From an uncultured Buttiauxella sp. (GTDB lineage: Bacteria > Pseudomonadota > Gammaproteobacteria > Enterobacterales > Enterobacteriaceae): a DNA stretch of 64,000 nucleotides. The DNA lies in contig CAMLJN010000012.1 in NCBI GenBank assembly GCA_946480445.1, forward strand, positions 1-64,000. The letters run 5' to 3'. This document shows positions 1 through 8,136 of the stretch, piece by piece; positions within the stretch are counted from its first letter, which is position 1; every line of letters starts with the position of its first letter. The notes under the pieces were generated by a model, which was not told the origin of the DNA, did not search any database, and saw nothing but the letters and a program-made list of their open reading frames with translations. A program made the translations under genes and the position numbers.

Positions 1-19
1 GCCGTTGTGCCGTGTCAGT
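1..19 (-). rRNA. 5' leader of an rRNA operon precursor (partial)
   Basis: Reading leftwards, the transcript from the P1 promoter would start at about base 19 with the sequence ACTGACACGG, which matches the start of E. coli rrnB P1 transcripts. Only the first bases of the leader are inside the window, and the 16S gene itself lies beyond the left edge. murI next to an rrn operon is the same arrangement as E. coli rrnB. Confidence 0.7.
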
Positions 20-80
20 GGAGGCGCAGTATAGGGATTTTCTGGGAGCTGACAACCCCTATTTTGCAATTTCTTTTCAA
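19..80 (-). promoter_or_regulatory. rRNA P1 promoter with AT-rich UP element
   Basis: On the minus strand there is a -35 TTGTCA (bases 50-55), a 16-base spacer, a -10 TATACT (28-33) and a GC-rich discriminator GCGCCTCC before the predicted start A at 19. The short spacer and GC discriminator are hallmarks of stringently controlled rRNA P1 promoters. An A/T-rich stretch at about 56-80 is in the UP-element position and reaches the murI stop codon. Fis sites, if present, would lie inside the murI 3' end; I did not identify them individually. Confidence 0.82.
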
Positions 81-958
81 GCGTCGCTTTTTTGTGCAAA
101 ACCACTGCAAACTGCCAGTTTTTCGAGCTTTGAGAAGCCGTAGCGCTGCAAAACAGGTGTTAGTAGAGCAGTTTCCGGAGTGAAAGCCAGGCAGAAAGCA
201 ATATTCTCATCTGCGGATAAAGCTTCCGGCGCTTCATGTTCTAAAAGCCAGACCGTACGGCGGGCAATTGCTGCCCCGGAATCTATCAGACGCGTGCCTT
301 CCGGCAACACCTGCAAGAGTTCTTCCTGTAATAGAGGAAAATGGGTGCAACCTAATACGACCGTATCCGGTGGCTCTTTCATGCGCAGCCACGGGCGCAG
401 GATTTTGCGAAGCTCAACGAGTGAGACCGGTTCGCCGTGTAATTTGGCTTCCGCCAGTTCTACCAGTTCAGCCGAACCCAGCATCTCAATCTTGCAATCT
501 GTTGCGAACCTTGCCACCAACTCATGAGTATAAGGACGTTTTACAGTACCGCGCGTGGCAAGCAGCCCAACAATGCCGTTTGCCGTCATGCGCGCTGCAG
601 GCTTAATGGCAGGAACGACGCCAACAACAGGAAAAGCAAATTTTTCACGGAGGGCAGGAAGAGAAACCGTACTTGCGGTGTTACAGGCAATAATGGCCAG
701 TGCCAGCGGATAACGTTCCTGGACGGCCGTCACTATCTCGACCACACGATCCACGATGAACGCTTCACTTTTTTCGCCGTAGGGAAAGGCTACGTTATCG
801 AAGGCATAGATATAGTGCAGGTCCGGCAATAACTGCCGGACCTCATTATAGACTGAAAGCCCCCCGACACCGGAATCGAACACCAGTACCGTGGGGCGAG
901 CATCAGAAGGTATAGCTGCCTGAGAGATAGTATTCCCGTCCTGGGGTTTGATAGCCAT
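77..958 (-). CDS. murI: Glutamate racemase
   Basis: Converts L-glutamate to D-glutamate for peptidoglycan precursor synthesis in the cytoplasm. The two catalytic cysteines are visible in ACNTAST (Cys92) and GCTHFPLL (about Cys204), and the N-terminal VFDSGVGGLS motif is intact. The start at 956-958 gives MAIKPQDGN, which aligns with the E. coli N-terminus; a longer in-frame start exists at 1003 but is less likely. The protein is 293 residues, with about ten extra C-terminal residues (CSGFAQKSDA) after the point where E. coli MurI (285) ends. It starts inside btuB with a 56-base overlap, so it is probably co-transcribed with btuB. Its 3' end abuts an rRNA promoter. Confidence 0.97.
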   Translation of the reverse strand: MAIKPQDGNTISQAAIPSDARPTVLVFDSGVGGLSVYNEVRQLLPDLHYIYAFDNVAFPYGEKSEAFIVDRVVEIVTAVQERYPLALAIIACNTASTVSLPALREKFAFPVVGVVPAIKPAARMTANGIVGLLATRGTVKRPYTHELVARFATDCKIEMLGSAELVELAEAKLHGEPVSLVELRKILRPWLRMKEPPDTVVLGCTHFPLLQEELLQVLPEGTRLIDSGAAIARRTVWLLEHEAPEALSADENIAFCLAFTPETALLTPVLQRYGFSKLEKLAVCSGFAQKSDA

Positions 959-2771
959 AAACCGTCTCGTAATCTTTATCAAACAGGTTAGCGATTCTAC
1001 CACGAACGGTCAGATGAGGGGTGACTGGATATGAAGCAGAGACGTCAACCGTGCTGTAGCTCGGCAAAATTTGCTGAGTATTATTATAAGCTGAGGTGTT
1101 GTTGTCATAGCGCTTGCCATAATACTGCCACGCCACGTCCATATTCACATCGAACATCGTCCAGTCGAGCTGATACTTCGCCTGGCGCTTGGCCCGACGC
1201 GCCAGCACCTCATCATTCTGATCGTTACGCGGATCGATATACTGCAGCGTGAGCTTATGAGTAAAGATGCCGGTATCAACGCTGCCCGTCCACTCCAGAC
1301 CTTTGATAGTGGCAGAGGCAATATTGTCATAAGCCCCTTGATAGGTCACAGGATCGGAGTAGTAGGTGATCATGTTCTGGATTTTGTAACGATAGGCGGA
1401 CAAACGCCAGTCCAGCGGACCCGTTAAGCCTTCAAGCCCTGCTTCCCACTGTTTAGATTCTTCCGGTTTCAGGTTCGGGTTTGAGGCGATACCAAAGCGG
1501 GCCGAGCCAAACTGCTGCCCAAGCGACGGGGCCAGGAATCCAGTACCGTAGGAAAGCGTCGCGCGATAGCCTTCCACAAACTCCCAGCCTGCGGCTGTCT
1601 GCCAGGTACCGTGCCAGCCAAACTGCTCGTCGTGGTCCTCGCGACCGGAAGCTTCCAGCGTGACATCGCCATACTGCTGTTGACCGCTAAGATAAAGGCC
1701 GGTGTTGTCGCGCTTATAGGTATCTTTAATCACGGTATCGGAAGAAGCCAGGCGCTGCTGCTGCCAGTCTACACCAGCGCTGACAGAACCCTGCCCAACA
1801 ACAAGGTTATTACCCCACTGGAGATTACGCTGCGTCATGCGGTCAAGCGTAGTGCCAACGTTATAACGACCGTACTCGCTGCTGTAGTTGTAATCCTTCA
1901 CTTTCTGGTAGCTGGCAATCAGCTGTGATGAGTAAATGCCGGAGTGAAAACGCATTCCCGCATCATAGCTTTGGTTGTAAAGCTGTTCTTCGTTAGCGCT
2001 ATAGGCATAAGGTGGGCTGCCCAGATCGTAATCGCTGTTGTTGGTGTAGCTGCGTCCCCGGAAGAAGCCATCAAACTCATCGTTAAATTTATGCTCTACG
2101 CCGCCCCAGAACGTTTTTTTACGGGAGCCGTCGCGATCGTTGTCACCGCTATAAGTAGAATGCGGCTGAGCGTTAAATCCTTTGGTTGATTCATATGAAC
2201 CGGCAACCGTCGCTACGGTATCGCCAAAGCGCTGGCGCAGCGTACCGTCATATTCCTGAAAACCTTTTGAACCCATGCCGGCGGTAATCTGGGATTTCTC
2301 TTTATCTGAATGAGTGATCACGTTAATGACGCCGCCGATCGCACCGGAACCATAAACGGCGGAGCGTGGACCACGGATATACTCAACGCGCTGTACCAGA
2401 GAAAGAGGTATTTGGTTGAAATCGGCAGTATTCGAAATGCCTGGGCGAGCAACAGGAACGCCATCCACCAGCACTAAAACGTGGCTGGCATTGGTGCCGC
2501 GAATAAACATCGAGGAGCCTTGCCCAAGCCCACCGTACTGCGCAATATCCACGCCAGGCAGACGACGAATAACGTCGTTGAGGGATTTAGCCTGCCACTG
2601 GTCGATATCTTGTCGGGTCACGACATCGGTAGGGGCCAGTACGGTATTCACCGGTTGCTGGAAACGGTTAGCCGTCACCACCAGAGTATTGTCAGAATTG
2701 CTGTCTTGCGCCCAGCCAGAAAACGCCGTTACGGACAGGGCCGCAAACAGCGAAACTTTTTTTATCATCAT
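903..2771 (-). CDS. btuB: TonB-dependent vitamin B12 outer-membrane receptor
   Basis: Outer-membrane beta-barrel with plug domain importing cobalamin using TonB energy. A signal peptide ends near GWA-Q (about residue 21), followed by the Ton box DNTLVVTA. The plug motif RGPRSAVYGS and the terminal YTF typical of outer-membrane barrels are present. The 622 residues compare with 614 in E. coli. Plug and C-terminus are well conserved, but several loop regions differ clearly from E. coli; an Asp-rich GDNDRDG segment sits where the calcium-binding loop is expected. Two adjacent ATGs (2769-2771 and 2766-2768) could start translation, and the second corresponds to the E. coli start. A cobalamin riboswitch lies in the leader, and the 3' end overlaps murI. 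Confidence 0.95.
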   Translation of the reverse strand: MMIKKVSLFAALSVTAFSGWAQDSNSDNTLVVTANRFQQPVNTVLAPTDVVTRQDIDQWQAKSLNDVIRRLPGVDIAQYGGLGQGSSMFIRGTNASHVLVLVDGVPVARPGISNTADFNQIPLSLVQRVEYIRGPRSAVYGSGAIGGVINVITHSDKEKSQITAGMGSKGFQEYDGTLRQRFGDTVATVAGSYESTKGFNAQPHSTYSGDNDRDGSRKKTFWGGVEHKFNDEFDGFFRGRSYTNNSDYDLGSPPYAYSANEEQLYNQSYDAGMRFHSGIYSSQLIASYQKVKDYNYSSEYGRYNVGTTLDRMTQRNLQWGNNLVVGQGSVSAGVDWQQQRLASSDTVIKDTYKRDNTGLYLSGQQQYGDVTLEASGREDHDEQFGWHGTWQTAAGWEFVEGYRATLSYGTGFLAPSLGQQFGSARFGIASNPNLKPEESKQWEAGLEGLTGPLDWRLSAYRYKIQNMITYYSDPVTYQGAYDNIASATIKGLEWTGSVDTGIFTHKLTLQYIDPRNDQNDEVLARRAKRQAKYQLDWTMFDVNMDVAWQYYGKRYDNNTSAYNNTQQILPSYSTVDVSASYPVTPHLTVRGRIANLFDKDYETVYGYQTPGREYYLSGSYTF

Positions 2772-2781
2772 TTATATAAGC

Positions 2782-3013
2782 ATCCGCTTTCCAATAAGGA
2801 TGCCGCAGGTATAACCGATAGCACGCGATAGCTATACCAATTGCGACGTCATTCCGGCAGGTCTTCGGGCTTGGAGGTGTTTTAACGGATGAAGACTTCC
2901 CACTTATAGAAGCAGTGTCTGCGTTCGCATTCATCCCACTCATCCTTACCGCTGCGCGTCAGCCCCAGATTTCCACTGGGTTCCCTTTTAACTCTCAGGA
3001 GGCCGGAGCACGC
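2782..3013 (-). ncRNA. Cobalamin (AdoCbl) riboswitch in the btuB leader
   Basis: The minus strand contains the conserved blocks of the E. coli btuB leader in the same order: GCTGACGCGCAGCGGTAAGGA (2938-2958 region), GACACTGC, GGGAAGTC, and the B12 box AAGCCCGAAGACCTGCCGG at about 2854-2872. The 3' end has GCATCC and GGATGC arms (about 2783-2803) forming a hairpin just before the btuB start, the expected site of ligand-dependent control of translation initiation. Leader length of about 250 bases matches the E. coli leader of about 240. Confidence 0.93.
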
Positions 3014-3021
3014 ATGCTACC

Positions 3022-3058
3022 GTTATCGCCTTATAGATGTCCAGACTTCCAGCTGAAC
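3022..3058 (-). promoter_or_regulatory. btuB promoter with candidate tandem MetJ boxes
   Basis: On the plus strand AGATGTCC (3035-3042), AGACTTCC (3043-3050) and AGCTGAAC (3051-3058) are contiguous 8-mers; the first two match the met box AGACGTCT at 6 of 8 positions each. On the minus strand they fall between a -10 TATAAG (3030-3035) and a weak -35 TTCAGC (3052-3057), the position expected for a repressor. The predicted start near 3022 gives the right leader length for the riboswitch. MetJ control of btuB would make sense because MetH needs B12, but this is inferred from the motif alone. Confidence 0.5.
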
Positions 3059-3141
3059 TTCCGCAGACAAAGAAACTGGACATCGCGGGGCTATTCCCTA
3101 AAATCGCCGCGTAGTTTGACTTCATACACAGGTAGCCGCTC

Positions 3142-4242
3142 ATGACCCCCGAACATCTCCCGACCGAACAGTACGACGCGCAGCTGGCCGAGAAAGTCGC
3201 CCGCCTGCAAAGCATGATGGCTCCTTTTGCCGCGCCCGCGCCGGAGGTGTTCCGTTCACCTGTCAGCCACTACCGTATGCGTGCTGAATTCCGCATCTGG
3301 CATGACGAGGACGATCTCTACCACATCATGTTCGATCAGCAGACCAAACAGCGAATTCGGGTGGACAGCTTCCCGGCGGCAAGCTCTCTGATTAACGAGT
3401 TGATGCCCGCTATGCTGGACGGCGTGCGGGAGATACGCGCGCTGCGCCATAAGCTTTTCCAGATCGATTATCTGACCACGATGAGCAATCAGGCCGTCGT
3501 TTCACTGCTTTATCACCGCAAGCTTGATGAAGAGTGGCAAGAACATGCCAAAGCGCTGCGTGACAGCCTTCGCACACGAGGTTTCAACGTTCATCTGATT
3601 GGCCGCGCGACAAAAACAAAAGTCGAGCTGGACCAGGATTACATCGACGAACGTCTGCCGGTGGCAGGCAAAGAGATGATTTATCGTCAGGTTGAAAACA
3701 GTTTCACGCAGCCAAACGCGGCAATAAATATTCAAATGCTTGAGTGGGCGCTGGATGCGACCAAAAATGCTAATGGCGATCTGCTGGAGCTGTACTGCGG
3801 TAATGGAAATTTCTCGCTGGCTCTGGCGCGTAATTTTAATCGCGTACTGGCTACCGAAATCGCCAAGCCATCCGTTGCGGCGGCGCAATACAATATTGCC
3901 GCCAACGAAATTGAGAATGTGCAGATCATTCGCATGGCGGCGGAGGAGTTTACGCAGGCGATGAACGGCGTACGTGAGTTCAATCGCCTTAAAGGCATTG
4001 ATTTGAAAAGCTACCAGTGCGAGACGATTTTTGTCGATCCCCCGCGTAGTGGCCTGGATGCTGACACGGTGAAAATGGTGCAGGCCTACCCGCAGATCCT
4101 CTACATTTCGTGCAACCCGCAAACGCTATGTGAGAATCTGGAGATCCTGACGGAAACGCATCAGGTTTCACGCCTGGCGCTGTTCGATCAGTTCCCCTAT
4201 ACGCATCATATGGAATGCGGCGTGTGGCTGACACGTAAATAG
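3142..4242 (+). CDS. trmA: tRNA (uracil-5-)-methyltransferase
   Basis: SAM-dependent enzyme making m5U54 in the tRNA T-loop (and a site in tmRNA). At 366 residues it equals the E. coli protein in length. The SAM-binding motif ELYCGNGNF (about 216-224), the FVDPPRSG motif (about 297-304), the nucleophilic cysteine in SCNP (about 324) and the general-base glutamate in MECGV (about 358) are all present. It is divergent from btuB, with 129 bases between it and the end of the riboswitch. Confidence 0.98.
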   Translation: MTPEHLPTEQYDAQLAEKVARLQSMMAPFAAPAPEVFRSPVSHYRMRAEFRIWHDEDDLYHIMFDQQTKQRIRVDSFPAASSLINELMPAMLDGVREIRALRHKLFQIDYLTTMSNQAVVSLLYHRKLDEEWQEHAKALRDSLRTRGFNVHLIGRATKTKVELDQDYIDERLPVAGKEMIYRQVENSFTQPNAAINIQMLEWALDATKNANGDLLELYCGNGNFSLALARNFNRVLATEIAKPSVAAAQYNIAANEIENVQIIRMAAEEFTQAMNGVREFNRLKGIDLKSYQCETIFVDPPRSGLDADTVKMVQAYPQILYISCNPQTLCENLEILTETHQVSRLALFDQFPYTHHMECGVWLTRK

Positions 4243-4246
4243 CAAA

Positions 4247-4312
4247 ACGGACGCCAGGGCGTCCGTTAGGTTACTGACGAAGAAGGGAAAAGCGTGATTT
4301 TTCCCTCTTCGT
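4247..4312. terminator. Two hairpins between trmA and yijD
   Basis: First hairpin: AACGGACGCC / GCGTCCGTT at about 4247-4267. Second hairpin: ACGAAGAAGGGAAAA / TTTTCCCTCTTCGT at 4277-4312 with the loop GCGTGA; its A and T tracts let it terminate on both strands. Both lie between the convergent trmA and yijD genes. Confidence 0.75.
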
Positions 4313-4341
4313 GGTTCGATGAGGGAAAACATCAGTCTGGC

Positions 4342-4698
4342 TTATTCTACCGTCTGCGCCCTGCGGGCACGAACTCTGAAGCCAATCCAGAACAGCAGCG
4401 CCACCGACAGGATAGAGGGCAGGAAGTTAGAACCAATGGCCGGATACTCAACGCGAACCACGGCACTGTATACCAGTACCCCGAGCACAAAACAGGCCGC
4501 GGCGAGACTCGGCAGCCCGACCGGCATGGTTCGGTTCTGATAGCGCTGGTGCAAACAGTACAGCGCCAGCACCAGAGCAATAAGGGGGAAAATGGAAAAC
4601 GGCACCACCGAACTGAACAGCGCGGCGAAGGTTCCGTTAATCGACAGGCCAGCCACCCACGCCAGCACCAGCGTCCCTCTTTCTTGTAACTGTTTCAT
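4342..4698 (-). CDS. yijD: YijD family inner-membrane protein
   Basis: Small hydrophobic protein of 118 residues with four probable membrane segments (about 8-28, 31-48, 63-83, 92-110) and a basic C-terminus. It matches E. coli YijD (119 residues) along its length. Its function is unknown. It lies 10 bases downstream of fabR in the same direction, and this fabR-yijD pairing is the same as in E. coli, so it is probably co-transcribed with the fatty-acid regulator. Confidence 0.93.
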   Translation of the reverse strand: MKQLQERGTLVLAWVAGLSINGTFAALFSSVVPFSIFPLIALVLALYCLHQRYQNRTMPVGLPSLAAACFVLGVLVYSAVVRVEYPAIGSNFLPSILSVALLFWIGFRVRARRAQTVE

Positions 4699-4708
4699 TG
4701 CTCGTTCT

Positions 4709-5350
4709 TCACTCCTCGGGTAGTTGGGCCAGCGACAGCTTTTCCTGTTCCCGGCGATACCAGTAATACGCGCCTTTTGAAATCATGCGCAGCTGCAATA
4801 CCAGGCGCTCCTCAAGCTGCCGACGCTGATCGGGATCAACGTCCAGCGCTTCGGCACCGGCGCTAAAAACAATGGTTACCATCGCTTCCGCCTGCGCTTC
4901 GGTAAAGCTGCGCGGCATACTATTCTCAAGCTCTAAATAGTCGGCGAGTTCCGCAATGAAATGCTGTATTTCACGCGCCACTGCGGCTCGAAAAGCGGCA
5001 GACGTACCGGAACGTTCACGCAGCAATAAACGAAAAGCGTTAGGGTTATTACCAATAAACTCCATAAAGGTAGAAACGGAGGTGCGGATCACGCTCCCAC
5101 CTTTAGCAATACGCTGGCGAGCCTGACGCATCAGCTGACGCAGCATCAGACCGCTCTCATCGACCATCGTCAGGCCTAATTCATCAACATCGCGAAAGTG
5201 GCGGTAAAACGACGTTGGAGCAATCCCTGCTTCTCGTGCAACCTCGCGTAAACTGAGGCTGGCGAAACTCCGTTCAGCACTTAGCTGACTAAACGCGGCC
5301 TCGACCAGAGAACGCCTGGTGCGTTCTTTTTGTTGCGCTCTGACACCCAT
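4709..5350 (-). CDS. fabR: HTH-type repressor of unsaturated fatty-acid genes
   Basis: TetR-family regulator that in E. coli represses fabA and fabB and tunes the unsaturated/saturated fatty-acid ratio. The N-terminal helix-turn-helix is seen at about residues 28-50 ([19 protein letters not shown]). The 213 residues from the second ATG (5348-5350) give MGVRAQQKE, the E. coli-like N-terminus; an additional ATG sits directly upstream at 5351. The ligand-binding domain is well conserved. It is divergent from sthA. Confidence 0.96.
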   Translation of the reverse strand: MGVRAQQKERTRRSLVEAAFSQLSAERSFASLSLREVAREAGIAPTSFYRHFRDVDELGLTMVDESGLMLRQLMRQARQRIAKGGSVIRTSVSTFMEFIGNNPNAFRLLLRERSGTSAAFRAAVAREIQHFIAELADYLELENSMPRSFTEAQAEAMVTIVFSAGAEALDVDPDQRRQLEERLVLQLRMISKGAYYWYRREQEKLSLAQLPEE

Positions 5351-5353
5351 CAT

Positions 5354-5546
5354 GTTGCCTGAATCCCTTAAACCGAACTGGCACTATACCAGACTGTAAC
5401 GCTACCGCTTTTATACAGGATTGTGAATGATTGTTTACGGGAGGTTACTCGCGGAAAAAAGGAAAAAGCACAGGGATAATTGGGTTATACCACCGATGAT
5501 GTTACCATCATGTTGCTTTTATGTATAAGAACAGGTAAGCCTTACC
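5354..5546. promoter_or_regulatory. fabR-sthA divergent intergenic region
   Basis: These 193 bases carry an inverted repeat ATGATG-TTAC-CATCAT (5496-5511) about 35 bases before the sthA start. It could be an operator or a leader hairpin; I cannot name the regulator. Confidence 0.35.
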
Positions 5547-6947
5547 ATGTCACACACCTACGATTATGATGCAGTAGTAATTGGTTCCGGCCCGGGCGGC
5601 GAAGGCGCTGCAATGGGGCTGGTTAAGCTTGGCGCCAGGGTAGCCGTGATTGAGCGCTACCACAACGTTGGCGGCGGTTGCACCCACTGGGGCACCATCC
5701 CTTCCAAAGCACTCCGCCATGCCGTTAGCCGTATTATCGAATTTAATCAAAACCCTTTATACAGCGACCACACCCACCTTCTCCGTTCCTCTTTTGCCGA
5801 CATCCTTAACCACGCCGATAGCGTGATCAATCAGCAAACCCGCATGCGCCAAAGCTTTTACGAGCGCAACCGCTGCGAGATGCTGCAAGGTGACGCAAGG
5901 TTTGTTGATGAACACACCATCGCGCTGGAATGCCACGACGGCTCGGTTGAAATGATCACCGCCGAAAAGTTCGTGATAGCCTGTGGGTCGCGCCCGTATC
6001 GTCCCCCGGAAGTCGATTTCACGCATCCGCGCGTATACGACAGCGATTCCATTCTTAATCTGCATCACGAACCACGCCACGTAATTATTTATGGCGCAGG
6101 CGTCATCGGCTGCGAGTACGCATCAATTTTCCGCGGCATGAACGTTAAGGTAGATTTAATCAATACTCGCGACCGCCTGCTGGCTTTCCTCGATCAGGAA
6201 ATGTCAGATTCACTTTCATACCACTTCTGGAACAGCGGCGTGGTTATTCGCCACAACGAAGAGTTTGAAAGCATTGAAGGCGTTGAAGACGGGGTGATTG
6301 TCTCCCTGAAATCAGGCAAAAAAGTGAAAGCCGACTGCCTGCTGTATGCCAACGGCCGCACGGGTAACACCGATTCGCTGTCGCTTGAAAACGTCGGACT
6401 GAAGGCCGATGGCCGTGGCCTGCTCAAGGTCAACAGTATGTACCAGACCGCGCTGCCGCATATCTACGCGGTGGGTGATGTCATCGGTTACCCAAGCCTT
6501 GCCTCTGCGGCCTACGATCAGGGTCGAATTGCGGCACAGGCGCTGGTCAAGGGTGAAGCGACGGCGCACCTGATTGAAGATATTCCGACCGGGATTTACA
6601 CCATTCCGGAAATCAGCTCGGTAGGGAAAACCGAGCAGCAGCTAACGTCGATGAAAGTGCCGTACGAAGTGGGCCGCGCTCAGTTTAAACATCTGGCTCG
6701 CGCGCAAATTGTTGGCATGAATGTGGGCACGCTAAAAATTCTTTTCCATCGCGAGACGAAAGAGATTTTAGGGATCCACTGCTTTGGCGAGCGCGCGGCG
6801 GAAATTATTCACATCGGCCAGGCGATAATGGAGCAGAAAGGTGGCGGTAACACCATAGAGTACTTCGTTAACACCACCTTTAACTACCCGACGATGGCGG
6901 AAGCCTATCGGGTAGCGGCATTGAACGGCTTAAACCGCCTGTTTTAA
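5547..6947 (+). CDS. sthA: Soluble pyridine nucleotide transhydrogenase
   Basis: FAD flavoprotein that transfers hydride between NADPH and NAD+, mainly reoxidising excess NADPH. It has the same length as E. coli SthA (466). The FAD fold [10 protein letters not shown] is at about 13-22, the NAD(P) fold [12 protein letters not shown] at about 184-195, and [13 protein letters not shown] binds FAD. The disulfide site of related oxidoreductases is reduced to GGGCTHWGT, with only one cysteine, as expected for this non-disulfide subfamily. The 3' end overlaps the convergent oxyR by 18 bases. Confidence 0.98.
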   Translation: MSHTYDYDAVVIGSGPGGEGAAMGLVKLGARVAVIERYHNVGGGCTHWGTIPSKALRHAVSRIIEFNQNPLYSDHTHLLRSSFADILNHADSVINQQTRMRQSFYERNRCEMLQGDARFVDEHTIALECHDGSVEMITAEKFVIACGSRPYRPPEVDFTHPRVYDSDSILNLHHEPRHVIIYGAGVIGCEYASIFRGMNVKVDLINTRDRLLAFLDQEMSDSLSYHFWNSGVVIRHNEEFESIEGVEDGVIVSLKSGKKVKADCLLYANGRTGNTDSLSLENVGLKADGRGLLKVNSMYQTALPHIYAVGDVIGYPSLASAAYDQGRIAAQALVKGEATAHLIEDIPTGIYTIPEISSVGKTEQQLTSMKVPYEVGRAQFKHLARAQIVGMNVGTLKILFHRETKEILGIHCFGERAAEIIHIGQAIMEQKGGGNTIEYFVNTTFNYPTMAEAYRVAALNGLNRLF

Positions 6948-7850
6948 CGCCGATGATTCAAAGTGGCCGTCCATCTGCGTGCGGACGGCCTCTGCCAGCT
7001 GCTCATAGCGGCTACGCAGCGGAGATCCCGGCCGATAAACCAGACCAATGGTACGACGTGGCTCCGGCTTATAACACGGCAGGTAAACCACACCATCACG
7101 AATACGCTCCTGAGGCACCGCCAGAGCGGGCAGCAACGTAATACCGCTGCCAGCAGCCACCATATTACGCAGCGTTTCCAGACTGGTTGCCCGGAAATGC
7201 GTATCTTCATCTGCGCCTGCTTCAAAACAGAACCCCAGCGCCTGATCGCGCAGACAGTGACCGTCTTCCAGCATCAGCAGCTTTTCACCCGCCAGATCGG
7301 ACATTGGTACGCGATCGCGATTAGCCCACGGGTGATCCTGGTATACGGCCAGCACCATTGGTTCATCGAACAGCGGCACTTCAATAAAGGCCTCGCTCTC
7401 TTTCACCAGCGCCAGAATCGCACAGTCAAGCTTGCCGCTATCGAGCTGCGCCAGCAGCTGATGGGTCTGCGCTTCATGCAGATACATTTCCAGTTTCGGG
7501 AAAGTTTTATGCAGCATTGGAATGATTTGCGGCAACAGATAAGGGCCAACGGTGGGGATCAACCCGATGTGCAGCGGCCCGGACATTGCTTCGCCCTGCT
7601 GACTGGCCATTTCTTTGAGCACTTTGACTTCGCGCAGCACGGTGCGTGCCTGATCGACCAGCAGTAAACCTGCCTGGGTGAATAAAACTTTGCGGCTGGT
7701 ACGCTCCAGCAGCATGACGCCCAGCTCATCCTCCAGTTTACGGATCTGACCGCTCAGGGTTGGCTGGCTAACATGGCAGGCATCCGCTGCCCGACGAAAA
7801 TGGCGATGTTCGGCTAACGCCACCAGGTATTCAAGATCACGAATATTCAT
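6930..7850 (-). CDS. oxyR: Peroxide-sensing LysR-type regulator
   Basis: Activates antioxidant genes when hydrogen peroxide forms the Cys199-Cys208 disulfide; both are present in [12 protein letters not shown]. The N-terminal winged HTH (about residues 4-60) and the LysR effector domain are intact. The start at 7848-7850 gives MNIRDLEYL, matching E. coli; 306 residues against 305. It is divergent from oxyS, and the shared intergenic region carries an OxyR-type site through which it should autorepress. Its stop region overlaps sthA by 18 bases. Confidence 0.98.
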   Translation of the reverse strand: MNIRDLEYLVALAEHRHFRRAADACHVSQPTLSGQIRKLEDELGVMLLERTSRKVLFTQAGLLLVDQARTVLREVKVLKEMASQQGEAMSGPLHIGLIPTVGPYLLPQIIPMLHKTFPKLEMYLHEAQTHQLLAQLDSGKLDCAILALVKESEAFIEVPLFDEPMVLAVYQDHPWANRDRVPMSDLAGEKLLMLEDGHCLRDQALGFCFEAGADEDTHFRATSLETLRNMVAAGSGITLLPALAVPQERIRDGVVYLPCYKPEPRRTIGLVYRPGSPLRSRYEQLAEAVRTQMDGHFESSALKQAV

Positions 7851-7871
7851 TATCCATCCTCCAGCGCCATG

Positions 7872-7919
7872 ATAGCCCATGGCGATAGATAGCATAGCAA
7901 CGAACGATTATCCCTATCA
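7872..7919. promoter_or_regulatory. OxyR binding site between oxyR and oxyS
   Basis: ATAG/CTAT half-elements recur at roughly ten-base spacing (GATAG at 7871-7875, GATAG at 7884-7888, CATAG at 7893-7897, CTATC at 7914-7918), the pattern of a tetramer-bound OxyR site. The segment closely resembles the E. coli oxyR-oxyS control region. It should both repress oxyR and activate oxyS. Confidence 0.8.
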
Positions 7920-7944
7920 AGCCTGATAGTCAATAATAGCCAGC

Positions 7945-8075
7945 AACAGCACAAACTAGCCAAATCGTTTAACCCCTTGATGGAAGGTTCGTGCTGAGGA
8001 GAAACTCTCTGTTCTCTGACCTGACTAACAACTAAAGCCAACGTGAACGTTTAGCGGACTTGAAGTCCGCTTTTT
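7945..8075 (+). ncRNA. oxyS: OxyS peroxide-induced small RNA
   Basis: The region is divergent from oxyR and retains the E. coli OxyS single-stranded block ACTAAAGCCAACGTGAAC (8031-8048) and the first-loop sequence AACCCCTTGA (7971-7980). Three stems can be drawn: CAGCACAAAC/GTTCGTGCTG (7947-7956 with 7987-7996, one mismatch), GAGAA/TTCTC (about 8000-8016), and the terminator AGCGGACT-TGA-AGTCCGCT (8053-8071) followed by nine T. The start near 7945 fits a -10 AATAAT (7932-7937). It is longer (about 130 nt) than E. coli OxyS (109 nt), and the terminator loop is only three bases. Confidence 0.85.
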
Positions 8076-8136
8076 TTTTGCCCGCATTTTGGGAAACGCC
8101 AGGGAATGACGCGTAAGCATCATCCCCGTAGCTCGC

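Noticed and set aside
2692..2943. A minus-strand frame through the btuB leader
   Set aside because: It runs through the cobalamin riboswitch and is not preserved as coding sequence.
6963..7667. A 234-codon plus-strand frame across oxyR
   Set aside because: Antisense to oxyR; no promoter or ribosome site.
7850..8041. A minus-strand frame over the oxyS region
   Set aside because: The region is explained by oxyS and the OxyR site; no ribosome site.
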